64,000 nucleotides of DNA. It comes from Ciona intestinalis. Lineage: Eukaryota; Chordata; Ascidiacea; Phlebobranchia; Cionidae. The stretch lies in the NCBI RefSeq assembly GCF_000224145.3, contig NC_020171.2, forward strand, positions 755,391 through 819,390. Direction: 5' to 3'. Below, one piece after another: positions 36,501 through 44,242 of the stretch. The notes beneath the pieces are model-generated. The model did not search any database and was not told the origin of the DNA. It saw only the letters and a program-made list of their open reading frames with translations. Each line of letters opens with the position of its first letter. Positions within the stretch are counted from its first letter, which is position 1. Made by a program: the position numbers and the translations under genes.

Positions 36501-39500
36501 AATACACAAAACTCACCCCTTTATCTCAGCCACTCATTTTACCCAACCACCCACAAATGCCACGAACACCAAGTATTGACAGCGGCATCGTCAGTGTGGG
36601 GTCGATTTCATCCGATTCGACGAGATTTAATCCTTCTGATGATGCTGAGATCTTTGGGAGAGTCCACCACCATCCAGGACATCAAAGGCAACATCCGGGA
36701 AGACATTTAGATCAGCTGCATCACAGGTTAAAAATAAATCACCATTTTTATCAACTATGATATGTTATATGAATATAGCTCTGACCAAGCAGTCATAGTT
36801 GTACAATTCTAACAGAAAATACCAGTTACTGGTGCCTTTTTGGTCTGTAATCATTTGTATAAGTATTTAGTGGAAACCACTGACTTCAAAAGGACAATAA
36901 TTTCCAAAATTTTCTTTCATTAAACTCAGAATAACTTCTGTTCTACTCTGAGTACTTCCAGGATTTATTAAAAAATTCTATATTTTCGTCCAACTTTGGA
37001 AATTTTTCCACACTCTTTATAACTGCACTAAAAAAGTCAGATCCTTCAAACAGTTATGATGACTTGGATCATCTTTTTCTTTTCAGGATCAACGAGCAGA
37101 GCCAGCTATCCCCGCATCTTCGTCACGGAAGATCTAACCCTCCTCCTCAGTTAGAGGAAGAAGACAAAGTAGAACAGACTTTTTTATCTGGATTTAGGGG
37201 TCATGGGGATACCCCGCGACCAGATACTAAAGTTCCCTCTAACTTTTACCCCCAATCGGTCACCCACGTTGACCATGGGGGTCACCCAGGTGAACCCATG
37301 ACTATATATGGGCATGTGCCTCCTGGGCAGAGCAGACCAATGTATATGATGCCGCGAAACTTCGGCAAAAGCGGCGTTAAAGGCATCCACGATTACTTAA
37401 TCTGTGAACGGCATGCTATGATGAGAAGTCGGCAAATTTACGCGAATCACCATATAACATATCATCGCCCTGAACCAGTTAAAACACCAGAAGCATTACT
37501 AGAGGACCAACTCGTTCTAGAGCTGCAGAAACAACGTCCACAACTTCAGCGCCATAAGAACTCTCCGATTTCTGAAGACTCAAATTTATCCGACAAACTT
37601 AGTAAATCGGACCCAGCGTTAAATGTACCCTACCCTAACCCCTATGAAGACCCCCGTATACGTCTACCCCCTCCAGCAAGAACATCATCCCCAAAATCGA
37701 TGATAAAACAAGCGTCGTTGCCCCACCCCTCACCCCTATCTCCCTGCAATGACAATGTGTTTTCCCACAACCACTCTTACCACACCCCTAACGACTCTAG
37801 AAGCTCATTTTCAACCCCCAACCACTCCAGACCCCACATAACCCCACCTTACCCCCAAAACACCCCTACCTCTACCCCAAACACTTCACGAAATATACCC
37901 ACTCGTGCGGAGGACCCATCCCTTAACTGGCAATACCCTAGTCGTGACCCCCCAATTCCGAGACCCACTACCTTAAACACGACATCACCCTACCTAAATT
38001 ACAGTGCCCAGCACGGAGAAAGCGCGTTACAGGACCCCATAACCCCACAATATGACCCCCATTCAAACCAATACGAATTATACCCCATCCCAGTCGACAT
38101 GACCCCTAATAGCAGTATAATTACCACCCCCCATTTGCCCCATAGCACCCAAGTACCCCAACATTTGATAAACGGGTCACCAGGTCCACAGTTACGGCGT
38201 AAAACAAGCCAGGATTGGAATGAAACAGATCTAGATGGTGAAAAGAATCAACAGACAATGAAAGGTAAGTATTTTTAGGTGTGTTTTTTTTAACTAAATG
38301 TCTTATTTTCCAATCGAAAGTGCAACGACAGTTATAACACAGGTGTTCCATTTAATACACCTTGTGTCCGCTAAAAAAATGGTATATTTTAATATATTTA
38401 ACTCCCAAAAAATTTTCGAATCAATTTTTTTTTTTTTAAATTTCTTTTAACCCCTCTTTATTTCACAGCTTGGGGCAGCAGTGCCAGTTTACCGGCGACC
38501 CCTCTTACTTCAAAGTCAAACAACCCCCAAAACCCCCTACCACCCCACACCCTTCAACCCACTTTATTGCATGGGAGTTCTATCAGTGCACTGACAGTGA
38601 CAAGTAAAACAAAGAAACCTGCGCCTGCACCACCACAACGCACATCAAGGTAAAAATGCTGCAAATAATGTTTCAACAGCTCATCTGGTGTGAAAAACGT
38701 AGTATTTTTTGGACGTTTGCGTGCCATTTTTCGATAAAGTCTTGGTATATTTTTGATGTTTCGTCTGTCATTTCTTGATAAAGTCTTGCCGTATGGCAGA
38801 CGAAACGTCAGAAATACACTACGTTTTCATACCAGATCATCCATTAAAAGATTATCTACATTATGCCTGGTAGCAGAAGTAACAGAATGATGCTATAGTA
38901 GAATTGACAGAATTGTTTCGTCATTTTTTTGGACTGTATTTTTATAAGAGACTGACGATGCCGTTTTGGCGAAATAAATATCTCTTTTACTATACAATAT
39001 GTTAGCCAAACCAACCATAAGTCAAATCTGATGATCCACACACTATAATAGCTTTAACAAAAAGACCATGAAACTGAGAGTGGCAAACAGCTACTAAAAT
39101 TTATACAAAATATCAGTTACCCTTTTAATTTACCTCTTACATTTCCAGCTTTGCACGTTCCCGTCAACTTCGTATAAGCTCCACAACAAGTCCAACTTCA
39201 GAGTCACCACCTCTGTCACCCCTAACACCAACCGAGCATTGCTCTCTTGATGTTTCAACCACTTGTAATGGTTGGATGGGCAATGGTCATGTGATCACTA
39301 ATGGCTATACACCATGTAAGTATTAATAAATAAATTTTTTTGTTGTGTTAATATTGGCTTTTTTTTTGTCCTGAAAATGCAATATATACCTGGTGTAAAA
39401 GTTTTCACTTAAAGTACTTGTGTATTTTTAGAGTAACGTGGTAACTCGGACCTAAATCACAGATCTCCTAGTGTCCCTTGCCATAAAACATGACCTTTAT

Positions 39501-40255
39501 TAAATATCCTGATACTGATATGTGTATGTGTCCTAGGCCTAGATACTCAGCAGACAATGCTGCAACCCAGTGGTAACTAATGGGTTGTAGCACCCTGGGT
39601 GTTGGAGCAATGGGCCAACCCTGCCCTAAATTTCAGATCCCATGTCACATTTAAGGACCTCACCCACAAATAATAGAAACATAGCATTCACAACAATTTG
39701 TTTAATTTGCCATATTCCTTCACAGCCGAAACTCGTGTTGCACCTTTAGAACGCCGATCGCTCCCGACTTATACAGAAGCTGTCAATCAAATAAACTTGA
39801 AGCAAAGTCGCTTCCCTGCTCCTTTAAATAACTACAGATCTTTTAATATTGGTGAGTGACTACAACTGTATGTAATTTAGAGGTGTATGAATACACCATG
39901 TATGCATGGTGTATAAGAAGACACCAATGTTATAACTTGACAGTGAGCATAAGGTGCATGAATACACATGTATGTATGGTGTATAAGAAGACACCAATGT
40001 TATAACTTGACAGTGAGCATAAGGTGCATGAATACACATGTATGTATGGTGTATAAGAAGACACCAATGTTATAACTTGACAGTGAGCATAAGGTGCATG
40101 AATACACTATGTGTGTCTGGTGTATAAGAATACACCCATGTTATACCTCAAACAGTGAAAGTATTCTTAATTATAATTCACTACAAAGTTAAAATTTTCT
40201 ATTTTTTATTTTTTTAGATGCACATGAAAACACAGAGCAAGTATCCCAAGTATGA
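15527..40255 (+). CDS. RAPGEF2/6-like: Rap guanine-nucleotide exchange factor, RAPGEF2/6 (PDZ-GEF) family, 5' incomplete
   Basis: Exchanges GDP for GTP on Rap-type GTPases at membranes and junctions. Exons: 15527-15602, 16394-16531, 16602-16703, 17001-17142, 17567-17703, 18078-18238, 19673-19825, 20611-20772, 21498-21677, 21904-22027, 22342-22458, 22755-22913, one of 23287-23383/24191-24263/24597-24678, 25922-26109, 27026-27190, 27697-27782, 28867-28975, 29411-29528, 29817-29967, 30263-30474, 30797-30917, 31261-31460, 31737-31967, 34848-35014, 35285-35351, 35512-35844, 36095-36270, 36530-36726, 37087-38264, 38469-38649, 39149-39315, 39726-39851, 40218-40255. All junctions are GT-AG and in phase except one base missing in exon 6. 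About 1,980 residues are visible. Domain order (cNBD, REM, PDZ, RA, RasGEF, Ser/Pro tail, C-terminal EQVSQV) matches vertebrate RAPGEF2. The first exon ([16 protein letters not shown]) corresponds to a point about 120 residues into the vertebrate protein, so 5' exons are missing or unrecognised. Confidence 0.93.
16394..17142 (+). CDS. RAPGEF exons 2-4: acidic, Ser-rich linker between the two cNBD-like regions
   Basis: Three small exons (46, 34 and 47 codons). They begin [12 protein letters not shown], carry an acidic run ([16 protein letters not shown]) followed by five serines, and end in [15 protein letters not shown], which aligns with the start of the second cNBD of vertebrate RAPGEF2 (a DxLEKDPxDRTxDD pattern). 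The linker is poorly conserved in the family. Confidence 0.85.
17165..17550 (+). repeat. tRNA-derived SINE-like element in RAPGEF intron
   Basis: The tRNA-like head has a box A-like TGGTGGAGTGGTTA and box B-like GGGTTCAAGGC. The body has CCCAGTGGTTCTTATGGGTTG, CACCCACAAAGTTACA and GAGGTGTATGAAACACC, and the 3' part GCGAGGATAAAGC. It is one of the most complete copies in the window. Confidence 0.65.
17567..19825 (+). CDS. RAPGEF exons 5-7: second cyclic-nucleotide-binding-like domain
   Basis: Exon 5 (17567-17703) gives [19 protein letters not shown] and [16 protein letters not shown]. Exon 6 (18078-18238) gives [10 protein letters not shown], then after a frame slip [18 protein letters not shown]. 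Exon 7 (19673-19825) gives [18 protein letters not shown]. This follows the vertebrate domain closely. The loop after GDSFG lacks the Arg/Ala phosphate-binding signature of cAMP sensors, as is known for PDZ-GEFs, so cAMP binding is unlikely. Exon 6 is 161 nt; 162 would keep frame between phase-0 neighbours. Confidence 0.88.
18102..18110 (+). other. One-base deletion (frameshift) in RAPGEF exon 6
   Basis: Upstream of this point the frame reads [10 protein letters not shown] and downstream the homologous frame is -1 ([12 protein letters not shown]). Read straight, a TGA follows within about 20 codons. The slip falls at a short A/G run (aacggaatg), so a base-calling error is the simplest explanation. 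Confidence 0.8.
18290..18480 (+). repeat. SINE-like element, headless copy
   Basis: It contains CTCCAACCCAGTGGTCACTT, CACCCACAAAGTTACATACG and GAGGTGTATGAAACAGAACA, ending with a GAGAATAAAGC-type 3' end. It has no tRNA-like head. Confidence 0.6.
19237..19687 (+). repeat. Tandemly repeated 3' splice-site region of RAPGEF exon 7
   Basis: The acceptor and first codons of exon 7 (AGTTCCTGTGCATAGCC at 19671) are preceded by three diverged copies, at 19251, 19357 and 19531, each with the same TTCAAATTATGTTnTnGTTnC upstream context. The copies are 106, 174 and 140 bp apart. They arose by tandem duplication across the intron-exon boundary and leave decoy acceptors. Confidence 0.8.
20367..20518. mobile_element. 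hAT-type MITE with CAGTGGCGCAGCCAG ends
   Basis: The left terminus CAGTGGCGCAGCCAG (20367-20381) and right terminus CTGGCTGCGGCACTG (20504-20518) are inverted copies. They are flanked by cccctata (20359-20366) and cccctatg (20519-20526), an 8-bp target duplication with one change. The interior is T-rich and non-coding. Confidence 0.8.
20611..21677 (+). CDS. RAPGEF exons 8-9: Ras exchanger motif (REM)
   Basis: Exon 8 (20611-20772) encodes [16 protein letters not shown] and [15 protein letters not shown]. Exon 9 (21498-21677) encodes [20 protein letters not shown] and [17 protein letters not shown]. These are the hallmark REM helices that stabilise the catalytic CDC25 fold, and both exons are in phase 0 at both ends. 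Confidence 0.92.
20825..21206. repeat. 71-bp tandem repeat, six copies
   Basis: TTATAACTTGACAG recurs at 20840, 20911, 20982, 21053, 21124 and 21195 (last one TTATAACTCGACAC), an exact 71-bp step. Alternate units share variants (GTAAGCG with CCCTGTG; GTCAGCG with CCATGTG), giving a 142-bp higher-order unit. It lies in the intron between the two REM exons. Confidence 0.9.
21904..22458 (+). CDS. RAPGEF exons 10-11: PDZ domain
   Basis: Exon 10 (21904-22027) encodes [20 protein letters not shown] and GVKRG. Exon 11 (22342-22458) encodes [19 protein letters not shown] and [17 protein letters not shown]. The carboxylate-binding loop is shifted to an LGGSEK form, as in other PDZ-GEFs. The domain would bind C-terminal peptides of membrane or scaffold partners. 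Confidence 0.9.
22585..22714 (+). mobile_element. GGGTGGGG-type MITE, right half only
   Basis: The right half is recognisable from CTGTATCCTCACGACTCCCA to CCTATCTTCCCCTACTCTAC. The left end is missing. Confidence 0.65.
23105..23235 (+). repeat. SINE-like fragment
   Basis: It contains AATGAATAAATGTAACTTAT, GTTATAACACGGGTGTTCTG and TTTATACACCTTGTACAAGT, the 3' part of the SINE family in reverse orientation. Confidence 0.55.
23287..23383 (+). CDS. RAPGEF alternative exon 13a (mutually exclusive set)
   Basis: 97 nt, entered in phase 1 (V from g+tt), encoding [20 protein letters not shown] and about 11 more residues, leaving phase 2 before a consensus GTGAGT. It lies between the PDZ and RA domains in the basic linker, where vertebrate RAPGEF2 has a GGRNKLKKILDKTR-type stretch. 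Exons 13b and 13c have the same entry and exit phases, so joining any two shifts the frame into a stop. Confidence 0.75.
23494..23607. mobile_element. hAT-type MITE, CAGTGGCGCAGCC family, decayed
   Basis: The left end is CGTGGCACAGCCAG and the right end CGGCTGCGCCACTG, with A/T-rich filling and a CACAACCCCTAAAACCCC segment before the right end, as in the copies at 20367 and 28684. Confidence 0.7.
24191..24263 (+). CDS. RAPGEF alternative exon 13b (mutually exclusive set)
   Basis: 73 nt, phase 1 in and phase 2 out, flanked by tattgtag and GTGAGT. It encodes [20 protein letters not shown] and PSF. This is the closest of the three to the vertebrate sequence at this place (GGRNKLKKILDKTR then ILP), so it is probably the ancestral version. 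Confidence 0.75.
24597..24678 (+). CDS. RAPGEF alternative exon 13c (mutually exclusive set)
   Basis: 82 nt, phase 1 in and phase 2 out, flanked by cttttag and GTAAGT. It encodes [20 protein letters not shown] and [19 protein letters not shown] resembles [11 protein letters not shown] of 13b, consistent with exon duplication followed by divergence. Confidence 0.75.
25922..26109 (+). CDS. RAPGEF exon 14: linker before the RA domain
   Basis: It enters in phase 2, so its first base completes V, D or H depending on whether 13a, 13b or 13c is used. It encodes [18 protein letters not shown] and then [15 protein letters not shown]; the SNPDLL motif is conserved in RAPGEF2 just upstream of the RA domain. 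Confidence 0.88.
26201..26560. repeat. 75-bp tandem repeat, five copies
   Basis: GTnTTCAGTGAGGCACACCT starts at 26201, 26276, 26351, 26426 and 26501 (exact 75-bp step). Units 1 and 3 share ATTGGGGCAAGGCT while 2 and 4 share ATTGGTCCCAGTCC, so the array grew as 150-bp dimers. The unit itself is related to part of the SINE-like family. Confidence 0.9.
27026..27782 (+). CDS. RAPGEF exons 15-16: Ras-association (RA) domain
   Basis: Exon 15 (27026-27190) reads VPEDVIKV, is broken by the gap, and resumes [18 protein letters not shown]. Exon 16 (27697-27782) reads [20 protein letters not shown] and LADIPLGS. This is the RA domain that binds active Rap or Ras for membrane recruitment. By comparison with vertebrate RAPGEF2, about 13 residues are hidden in the gap. 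Confidence 0.88.
27053..27102. other. Assembly gap (50 N) inside an exon
   Basis: Exactly 50 N, so the size is nominal. To keep the RA-domain frame, the true length must leave remainder 1 on division by 3; 50 does not (remainder 2). Confidence 0.9.
27255..27610 (+). repeat. tRNA-derived SINE-like element
   Basis: The head has CAGAGTGGTTAGCGCTGG and ATAGGTTCAAGGCT (box A and B like). The body has CTCCAACCCAGTGGTCACTA and AATGGGTTGTC. Confidence 0.6.
28440..28670. repeat. SINE-like fragment
   Basis: It contains TCCTACAGCGTGGCATGCCA, CATGGGACCTAAGATTTAAG and CATTACCCCAACACCCAGGG, the middle part of the SINE family. Confidence 0.55.
28684..28834. mobile_element. hAT-type MITE, CAGTGGCGCAGC family
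   Basis: The left end is CAGTGGCGCAGC (28684-28695) and the decayed right end CTGGCTGCGCCTATG (28820-28834). The interior starts GGGGTTTAGGGTGTCGCGAC and has a poly-C run. Confidence 0.7.
28867..31460 (+). CDS. RAPGEF exons 17-22: RasGEF (CDC25) catalytic domain and following linker
   Basis: The catalytic region spans exons 17-21. Exon 19 encodes [19 protein letters not shown] and STFALIR. Exon 20 encodes [31 protein letters not shown] and [19 protein letters not shown], the family signature. Exon 21 encodes [20 protein letters not shown]. Exon 22 carries [17 protein letters not shown] and [12 protein letters not shown], as in vertebrate RAPGEF2 after the domain. The acceptor of exon 22 lies in CAGCAGAG; only the AG at 31259-31260 keeps frame with exon 21. 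Confidence 0.92.
28998..29275 (+). mobile_element. GGGTGGGG-type MITE fragments (two partial copies)
   Basis: Internal pieces ACCGTACCCTCAACACTCT (about 29010) and AACAGCATTGTTGTTGTTA with CATCTTACCCCACAAGG (29165-29275). Confidence 0.55.
30560..30690 (+). mobile_element. GGGTGGGG-type MITE fragment
   Basis: It contains CAATTTGGTAGTAAACAAAG, TATTATGTGCTAACAAATTC and CCAACCCCGCAGTGAC. The left end is lost. Confidence 0.6.
32708..33696 (+). CDS. RAPGEF alternative 3' terminal exon (329 codons plus stop)
   Basis: A long open frame in the intron after exon 23. It follows an 80-nt almost pure pyrimidine tract ending cttcaag, and its frame (phase 1 in, 2 nt then codons from 32710) fits the exon-23 donor exactly. 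It encodes [17 protein letters not shown], a basic-Ser stretch ([16 protein letters not shown]), [14 protein letters not shown], and ends [10 protein letters not shown], a class I PDZ ligand. AATAAA follows at 34024. Use of this exon would replace the roughly 910-residue standard tail. A separate single-exon gene is possible but has no obvious ATG. Confidence 0.65.
34024..34029 (+). terminator. Poly(A) signal AATAAA for the alternative terminal exon
   Basis: AATAAA lies 330 bp after the stop of the 32708-33696 exon, on the coding strand, within the intron of the long form. Confidence 0.5.
34448..34800 (+). repeat. tRNA-derived SINE-like element with intact-looking box A and B
   Basis: It starts GGCACCATGGCTTAGTGGTT (box A) and has CCGGGTTCAATGCTCGA (box B) about 40 bp later, then GCTCCAACCCAGTGGTCACA and a tail with CTCATGCCATATGGCTTG. 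The tRNA-like head does not close into a mature acceptor stem, so it is a SINE and not a tRNA gene. Confidence 0.7.
34848..40255 (+). CDS. RAPGEF exons 24-33: Ser/Pro-rich regulatory tail
   Basis: Exon 24 begins [17 protein letters not shown], a block nearly identical in vertebrate RAPGEF2 (NSPQALKKILSLSEEG). Later exons are Ser-, Pro- and His-rich. Exon 28 has [15 protein letters not shown], exon 29 (1,178 nt) is a long Pro/Asn/Ser stretch, and exon 32 has [13 protein letters not shown] in the place of the vertebrate PPDY motif. The last exon ends EQVSQV and stop (40253-40255), a class I PDZ ligand matching vertebrate EQVSAV. The tail probably binds scaffold and ubiquitin-ligase partners. 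Confidence 0.9.
36385..36455 (-). mobile_element. GGGTGGGG-type MITE fragment
   Basis: Reverse-orientation right part: TTGTTTACTCAAAATGGGAC to CCTATCTTCCTCCACCCTAT. Confidence 0.65.
39460..39680. repeat. SINE-like fragment
   Basis: It contains CTGCAACCCAGTGGTAACTA, AATGGGTTGTAGCACCCTGG and a CAGATCCCATGTCACATTTA end. Confidence 0.6.
39880..40155. repeat. 70-71-bp tandem repeat, four copies
   Basis: GTTATAACTTGACAGTGAGC recurs with 70-bp steps (39930, 40000, 40070; last unit 40141). The unit is homologous to the 71-bp repeat at 20825-21206 in another intron of the same gene. Confidence 0.85.
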
Positions 40256-40539
40256 CATCATCATCTCATTATGACATCATCCCCTTATTAACGTCGCACG
40301 CCCTCTTTTCCGAGTTCCATTGCGACGTCGCTTTTTACCCCGAGCTGTTTTATCGCTGTTTTAACGCCATTGAAATCTTATTTTGCTGACGTTTGATGTC
40401 TATTATGTTGTGCCTTTATGCGTACTCTTGACTGTGCATTGAATTTTTTCATCTCTTTTCAAAAGACCCAACTCCCCGCCTTTTGGCTTGTTGCCATGAC
40501 AACCTGGCTCTCTGCATCCTCAAGTGACCACCAAGCCAT

Positions 40540-40545
40540 AATAAA
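40540..40545 (+). terminator. Poly(A) signal AATAAA of the RAPGEF gene
   Basis: AATAAA lies 285 bp after the main stop codon. The convergent synaptopodin-like gene has its own signals about 370 bp further right. Confidence 0.6.
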
Positions 40546-40910
40546 CAGTGGGGAGTAGATACACCCCCTACAGACCCTTATAATGAGTTTTTTGTTTAAT
40601 TATCGCAACCAATTTTATCGCAATCTTTGTTAAATGAAAGTTTATCATATCAAAACTGACTTGTGCTGATTTATATTACCCTCCCACAAGACAGTTGACC
40701 AAATTACAAAAGAAATATACTTTAACAAACGGTGAGTTTTACTTCCTTTATATAAGAACTCTGTAAAAACTGTCTAACTTTGATTATTTTACAGGTTTTC
40801 TGATGGGATGTTCTAATATTGGTCGAAAGGTTTACCATTTCGAGAGTGAGATTTCAAATATTTCCTGTTCAAGAAAGCCTCAATACTCAAATGTTAATAT
40901 GACTGAATGG

Positions 40911-40926
40911 TTTATTGTTATTTATT
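40911..40926 (-). terminator. Poly(A) signals of the small synaptopodin-like gene
   Basis: TTTATT at 40911-40916 and 40921-40926 (AATAAA on the minus strand), about 300 bp beyond the stop codon at 41228. Confidence 0.5.
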
Positions 40927-41227
40927 AGGTTTTAATTCAAAATTCTGATCTTTTATTTAGTATGCTGTATACATAAGTGTCTGTTGGAATTCTCATGTGT
41001 TGGGGAAATGGGCTAAATCCCAGGTCCTTGACAAAGACGTTACCCACAAAGAATAGAAAGACCTAAATAAATATTCTAATACTCAACACATAAACAACCG
41101 TTTTGACTTGTATTTACATCTCAAGACAACCAAAACCATTTCCACTAGTATAAATCTAATTAAACTTTTACACAATAAGCGTAACTTTACAACAAAGCGC
41201 CTTCGAGCTTGTAAAATTTTAAGCAGA

Positions 41228-42637
41228 TCAGTAGTTTTCAGCAAAAGAACGACTCCAGCCTACTGGCTTTGCGTTAAAATCCAAATGAGCGTGCGGCTGT
41301 GTTACAAAGACAGATCTATTCTTGAACATCCCTTGCCTCCAGTGAGGTGCTTCTCCATGTCTTCTTGCGTTGAATGTAATAGTCGAAGTTGGAACTCCGA
41401 ACCTATTTCCCAATTTGTTTCCGAATTTATATCCCGACTTGATAGGCTTGGCAAAACTATTGTAATCGGTATCGTATTCATCTTCGTAATCATAAAACAC
41501 CGGAGGCGCAGACCCGCATCGAGATGGAGTCATCTGAGCATCATAGATATTCCATCTTCTAGGAGGACCTTGATGTACAACCTCCGGAAAATCTTCTACT
41601 TCAGCTCTTTCTATGAAGTTGGGATTCGAGACAGGAGGCAATACTGAACCTTTTTCCGTGACTTCTTTTGTCATTTGGTTGTGGTATACATGCGCTGGGA
41701 TATACCTAACACTTTGCCCCGATTCGCAAGCTAAATTCCAAGGAGTAGCTCGCTCTTCCACGCCCACTGGTTCGTCGTCTTCTGGATCTTCCGATCTCTT
41801 TCCTTTACTCTCTGCACTAGTGAACTGGTCCATTCTCTTCTTCTGTCTGATGAACATTTTCCCGCCTTTTGAGGAACTACGAAGTTTTGGCGACTGTAAG
41901 TAAACAAAATCGATTTGAATCCTGCCCTGAACGAAAAATACAGGACAACAGCCACTACTTTACGATGTACTCGCATGCTTCGTACGTATTTTTTACATTT
42001 TGCCAGAGTACCATTGGGAAATGAAATCCTACTATAAGGGTAAAATACTCCCGGGCGAGATTTACATTAAGTATATTTTTCAGGCCAACCACGTTACGTT
42101 TTAAACGTACTGATTTCGTATCTATATTACATTCTATATTGGTAGGCCCTACGAAGCGCCACACTGAAAAAAAATGGTTTCCAAGCTAGAAGAGTAAGCC
42201 TATTAACAAAAGCATTGATGTATTTACAAGCTTATTACCAGTTCTTTAAAAAAAACTTTACATACCACGTCGGCAATAACTTTGTATCCTTTTTCGTTTT
42301 TCTTGTAGCGTTCCTTCAACCTTACTTCAGGTGTTTGTCTGCCGTTCGTTTCAACAATTTCATTCGCACAAGGAAAATTATAGCTCGGTCCGTTGGTACT
42401 TTGTGACTGCCTTACTACGAATTGAGTATGTGGTGGCAATTTTTTAGCTTGCGAATACATCAGGGGGGTATGGCCGTTGGTAGGCTGCTCGTACGTGTAC
42501 ACATAAAACTTTCCGTTTGGTTTTGGAGGCGCCATAGGCGGATTCCGTACGAATAACAAATTGCTGTCTTTCTTCCCAGTCGGTGCTGGTACAGGTCGCC
42601 ATGTACTAGTTCTAACTTGATGGTGACTAACAACCAT
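41228..42637 (-). CDS. SYNPO-like: Small synaptopodin-like protein, 345 aa, two exons
   Basis: Exon 1 is 42266-42637 (ATG at 42637; 124 codons) and exon 2 is 41228-41893, joined in phase 0. The N-terminal half has PKPNGKFYVYTYEQPTNGH, TPLMYSQAKKLPPH and TPEVRLKERYKKNEKGY. Exon 2 starts SPKLRSSSKGGKMFIRQKKR then MDQFT, the synaptopodin-family KGxxMFxxRxxRMExF motif, followed by PWNLACESG and PVSNPNFIERAEV. Synaptopodins bind F-actin and alpha-actinin at Z-discs, stress fibres or spines, so an actin-associated role is inferred. No acceptor precedes the ATG, so this is read as a separate gene next to the larger relative and not as its 3' end. Confidence 0.8.
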
Positions 42638-43407
42638 TTTGAAGATTTTCCAACAAATGTAAAAACGAACTAAAAACGTATCTAGAGTTACATACAAGGC
42701 CCTGCAGCCAGCTCCCCGGCGCAGCAGAAGCTTGCTATTTGAAAGCTGTTTCGAACCGTCAGGTGATGGTTCACAAGGCTGCAGTTGCTCTCTTGGGACA
42801 ATGAACACTTGTGGAAGTGCGTCATACTCCTAAATCGTCTAAATGGAGTTAAGAGCGTGTTTAATTCGAACCGCCAACTGGCAAGTTAAAGACTGCAGTT
42901 ATACTAAGACGCAGGTCGATTAAATGAAATTACCTATACCGTAATGAATGTATTACCTTTTTAAACAGCCGTTCCTAAACGTTTAGGTGAACTCTTTGAA
43001 AAAATACATCAAAACCTGCTTTATCGTTACTAAATACATGAATAATTCACAATTTTAATTCACACATATTAAAGTATTATTATTAAACTTATGTACCTAT
43101 ATACATCTGACCAAGTTTTATGAAACCGTGCCTTTTGTGCCTCAAACATAAACCTTACATTTTTTTGAAAGTGTTTTTTTCTTTGTGTTGTTTCTGTTTC
43201 AAAAACATCTGTTTAGTAGTTTGGTATTTGGTTTATTTAAAGGAATGACTTGCTGTTTTATTAGTTATCTTACTGTGGGCACATATCAGTTTTGACAGGT
43301 TGAAAACAGTTAACCTTTTACTCCGGCGGCTGCTTGGTGGTTTGTAAAGGCCTCTTGCTACGAGTTCGTCGTAATAATAGTAAAGAATAGGATAGGCTCT
43401 GATATAT

Positions 43408-43520
43408 AGTACTGTGGGGGGAGATGGGAATCGTTGGCATATAATATTCTTTAATCGTGTTTTTAACAGTTAACAATATTGCTTAGCTGTACGTGTTTGT
43501 AGACCTGTAAACTGTTTAAG
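43408..43520 (-). mobile_element. GGGTGGGG-type MITE, left part
   Basis: TAGTACTGTGGGGGGAGATG followed by AATCGTGTTTTTAACAGTTA. Confidence 0.6.
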
Positions 43521-44024
43521 TTGGTACATTTTGTAAGCGGTTTATAAAACTTTCGTTATTTTTCTATTTATTTATTATAAATATTCACAATATTGATGCA
43601 TCAGAATACTATATACAATAGAAAGACAAAGGCAATATACGATCATTCAGTTTTACTATGCCGTTCATAACACCACCACCAGAAGCCATATCTGCATAAG
43701 CATAGTTGCATTCTACTGACATTTGTATAAGAACAGTTGCATTCTACTGACATTTTTATAAGAACCCGCAATGCATAATCTAAACACTAACCTTCTAATA
43801 ATAAGATATAACACACTCATGCAATAGAAATTAAAATTACAATACATTTGCGCTAAAACAAAGTGAAATTTCGCTTTAAAAACATGCAACGAGAAATATC
43901 AAAAACTGTAACAATTTTGTCTAAAATAACTCGCATATTTTAATAGAATCTGCAGCATACCACGCGAAAATTATGTTTTAGTACTCAGTAAATATGCTGT
44001 ACCATAAGTTATGTAATACTATGA

Positions 44025-44195
44025 ATGTATAATACTGTGGAATAAAATAGATATATACCGTTAGTACATTATATTTTTCATTGCGCTCTCTTTGTGCCGC
44101 AAAGATACACTTAGAAACTCCAGTAAATATTAATTTGTTACTACCAAACGAGACAGTAAAAGACCATGAAAACATTTACCTTCTTACCCTAACCT
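44025..44195 (-). mobile_element. GGGTGGGG-type MITE, diverged copy
   Basis: AATACTGTGGAATAAAATAG at the left, TTGTTACTACCAAACGAGAC inside and TTCTTACCCTAACCT at the right. Confidence 0.5.
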
Positions 44196-44242
44196 AAAAT
44201 GACTGTACAAATACTGCAATTTGTCAAATGTTTCAATTTGAG

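Larger units (their letters stand above)
42638..44242. other. Short intergenic stretch between the two synaptopodin-like genes
   Basis: It contains MITE fragments (43408-43520 and 44025-44195), the large gene's poly(A) signals at 43567-43576 on the minus strand, and the presumed promoter of the small gene just right of 42637. No further gene is seen. Confidence 0.6.

Noticed and set aside
37184..37390. 68-codon minus-strand frame
   Set aside because: Antisense to the long RAPGEF exon 29.
41108..41647. 179-codon plus-strand frame
   Set aside because: It is antisense to exon 2 of the small synaptopodin-like gene, which has family motifs and correct splice sites; the plus frame has no recognisable motif.
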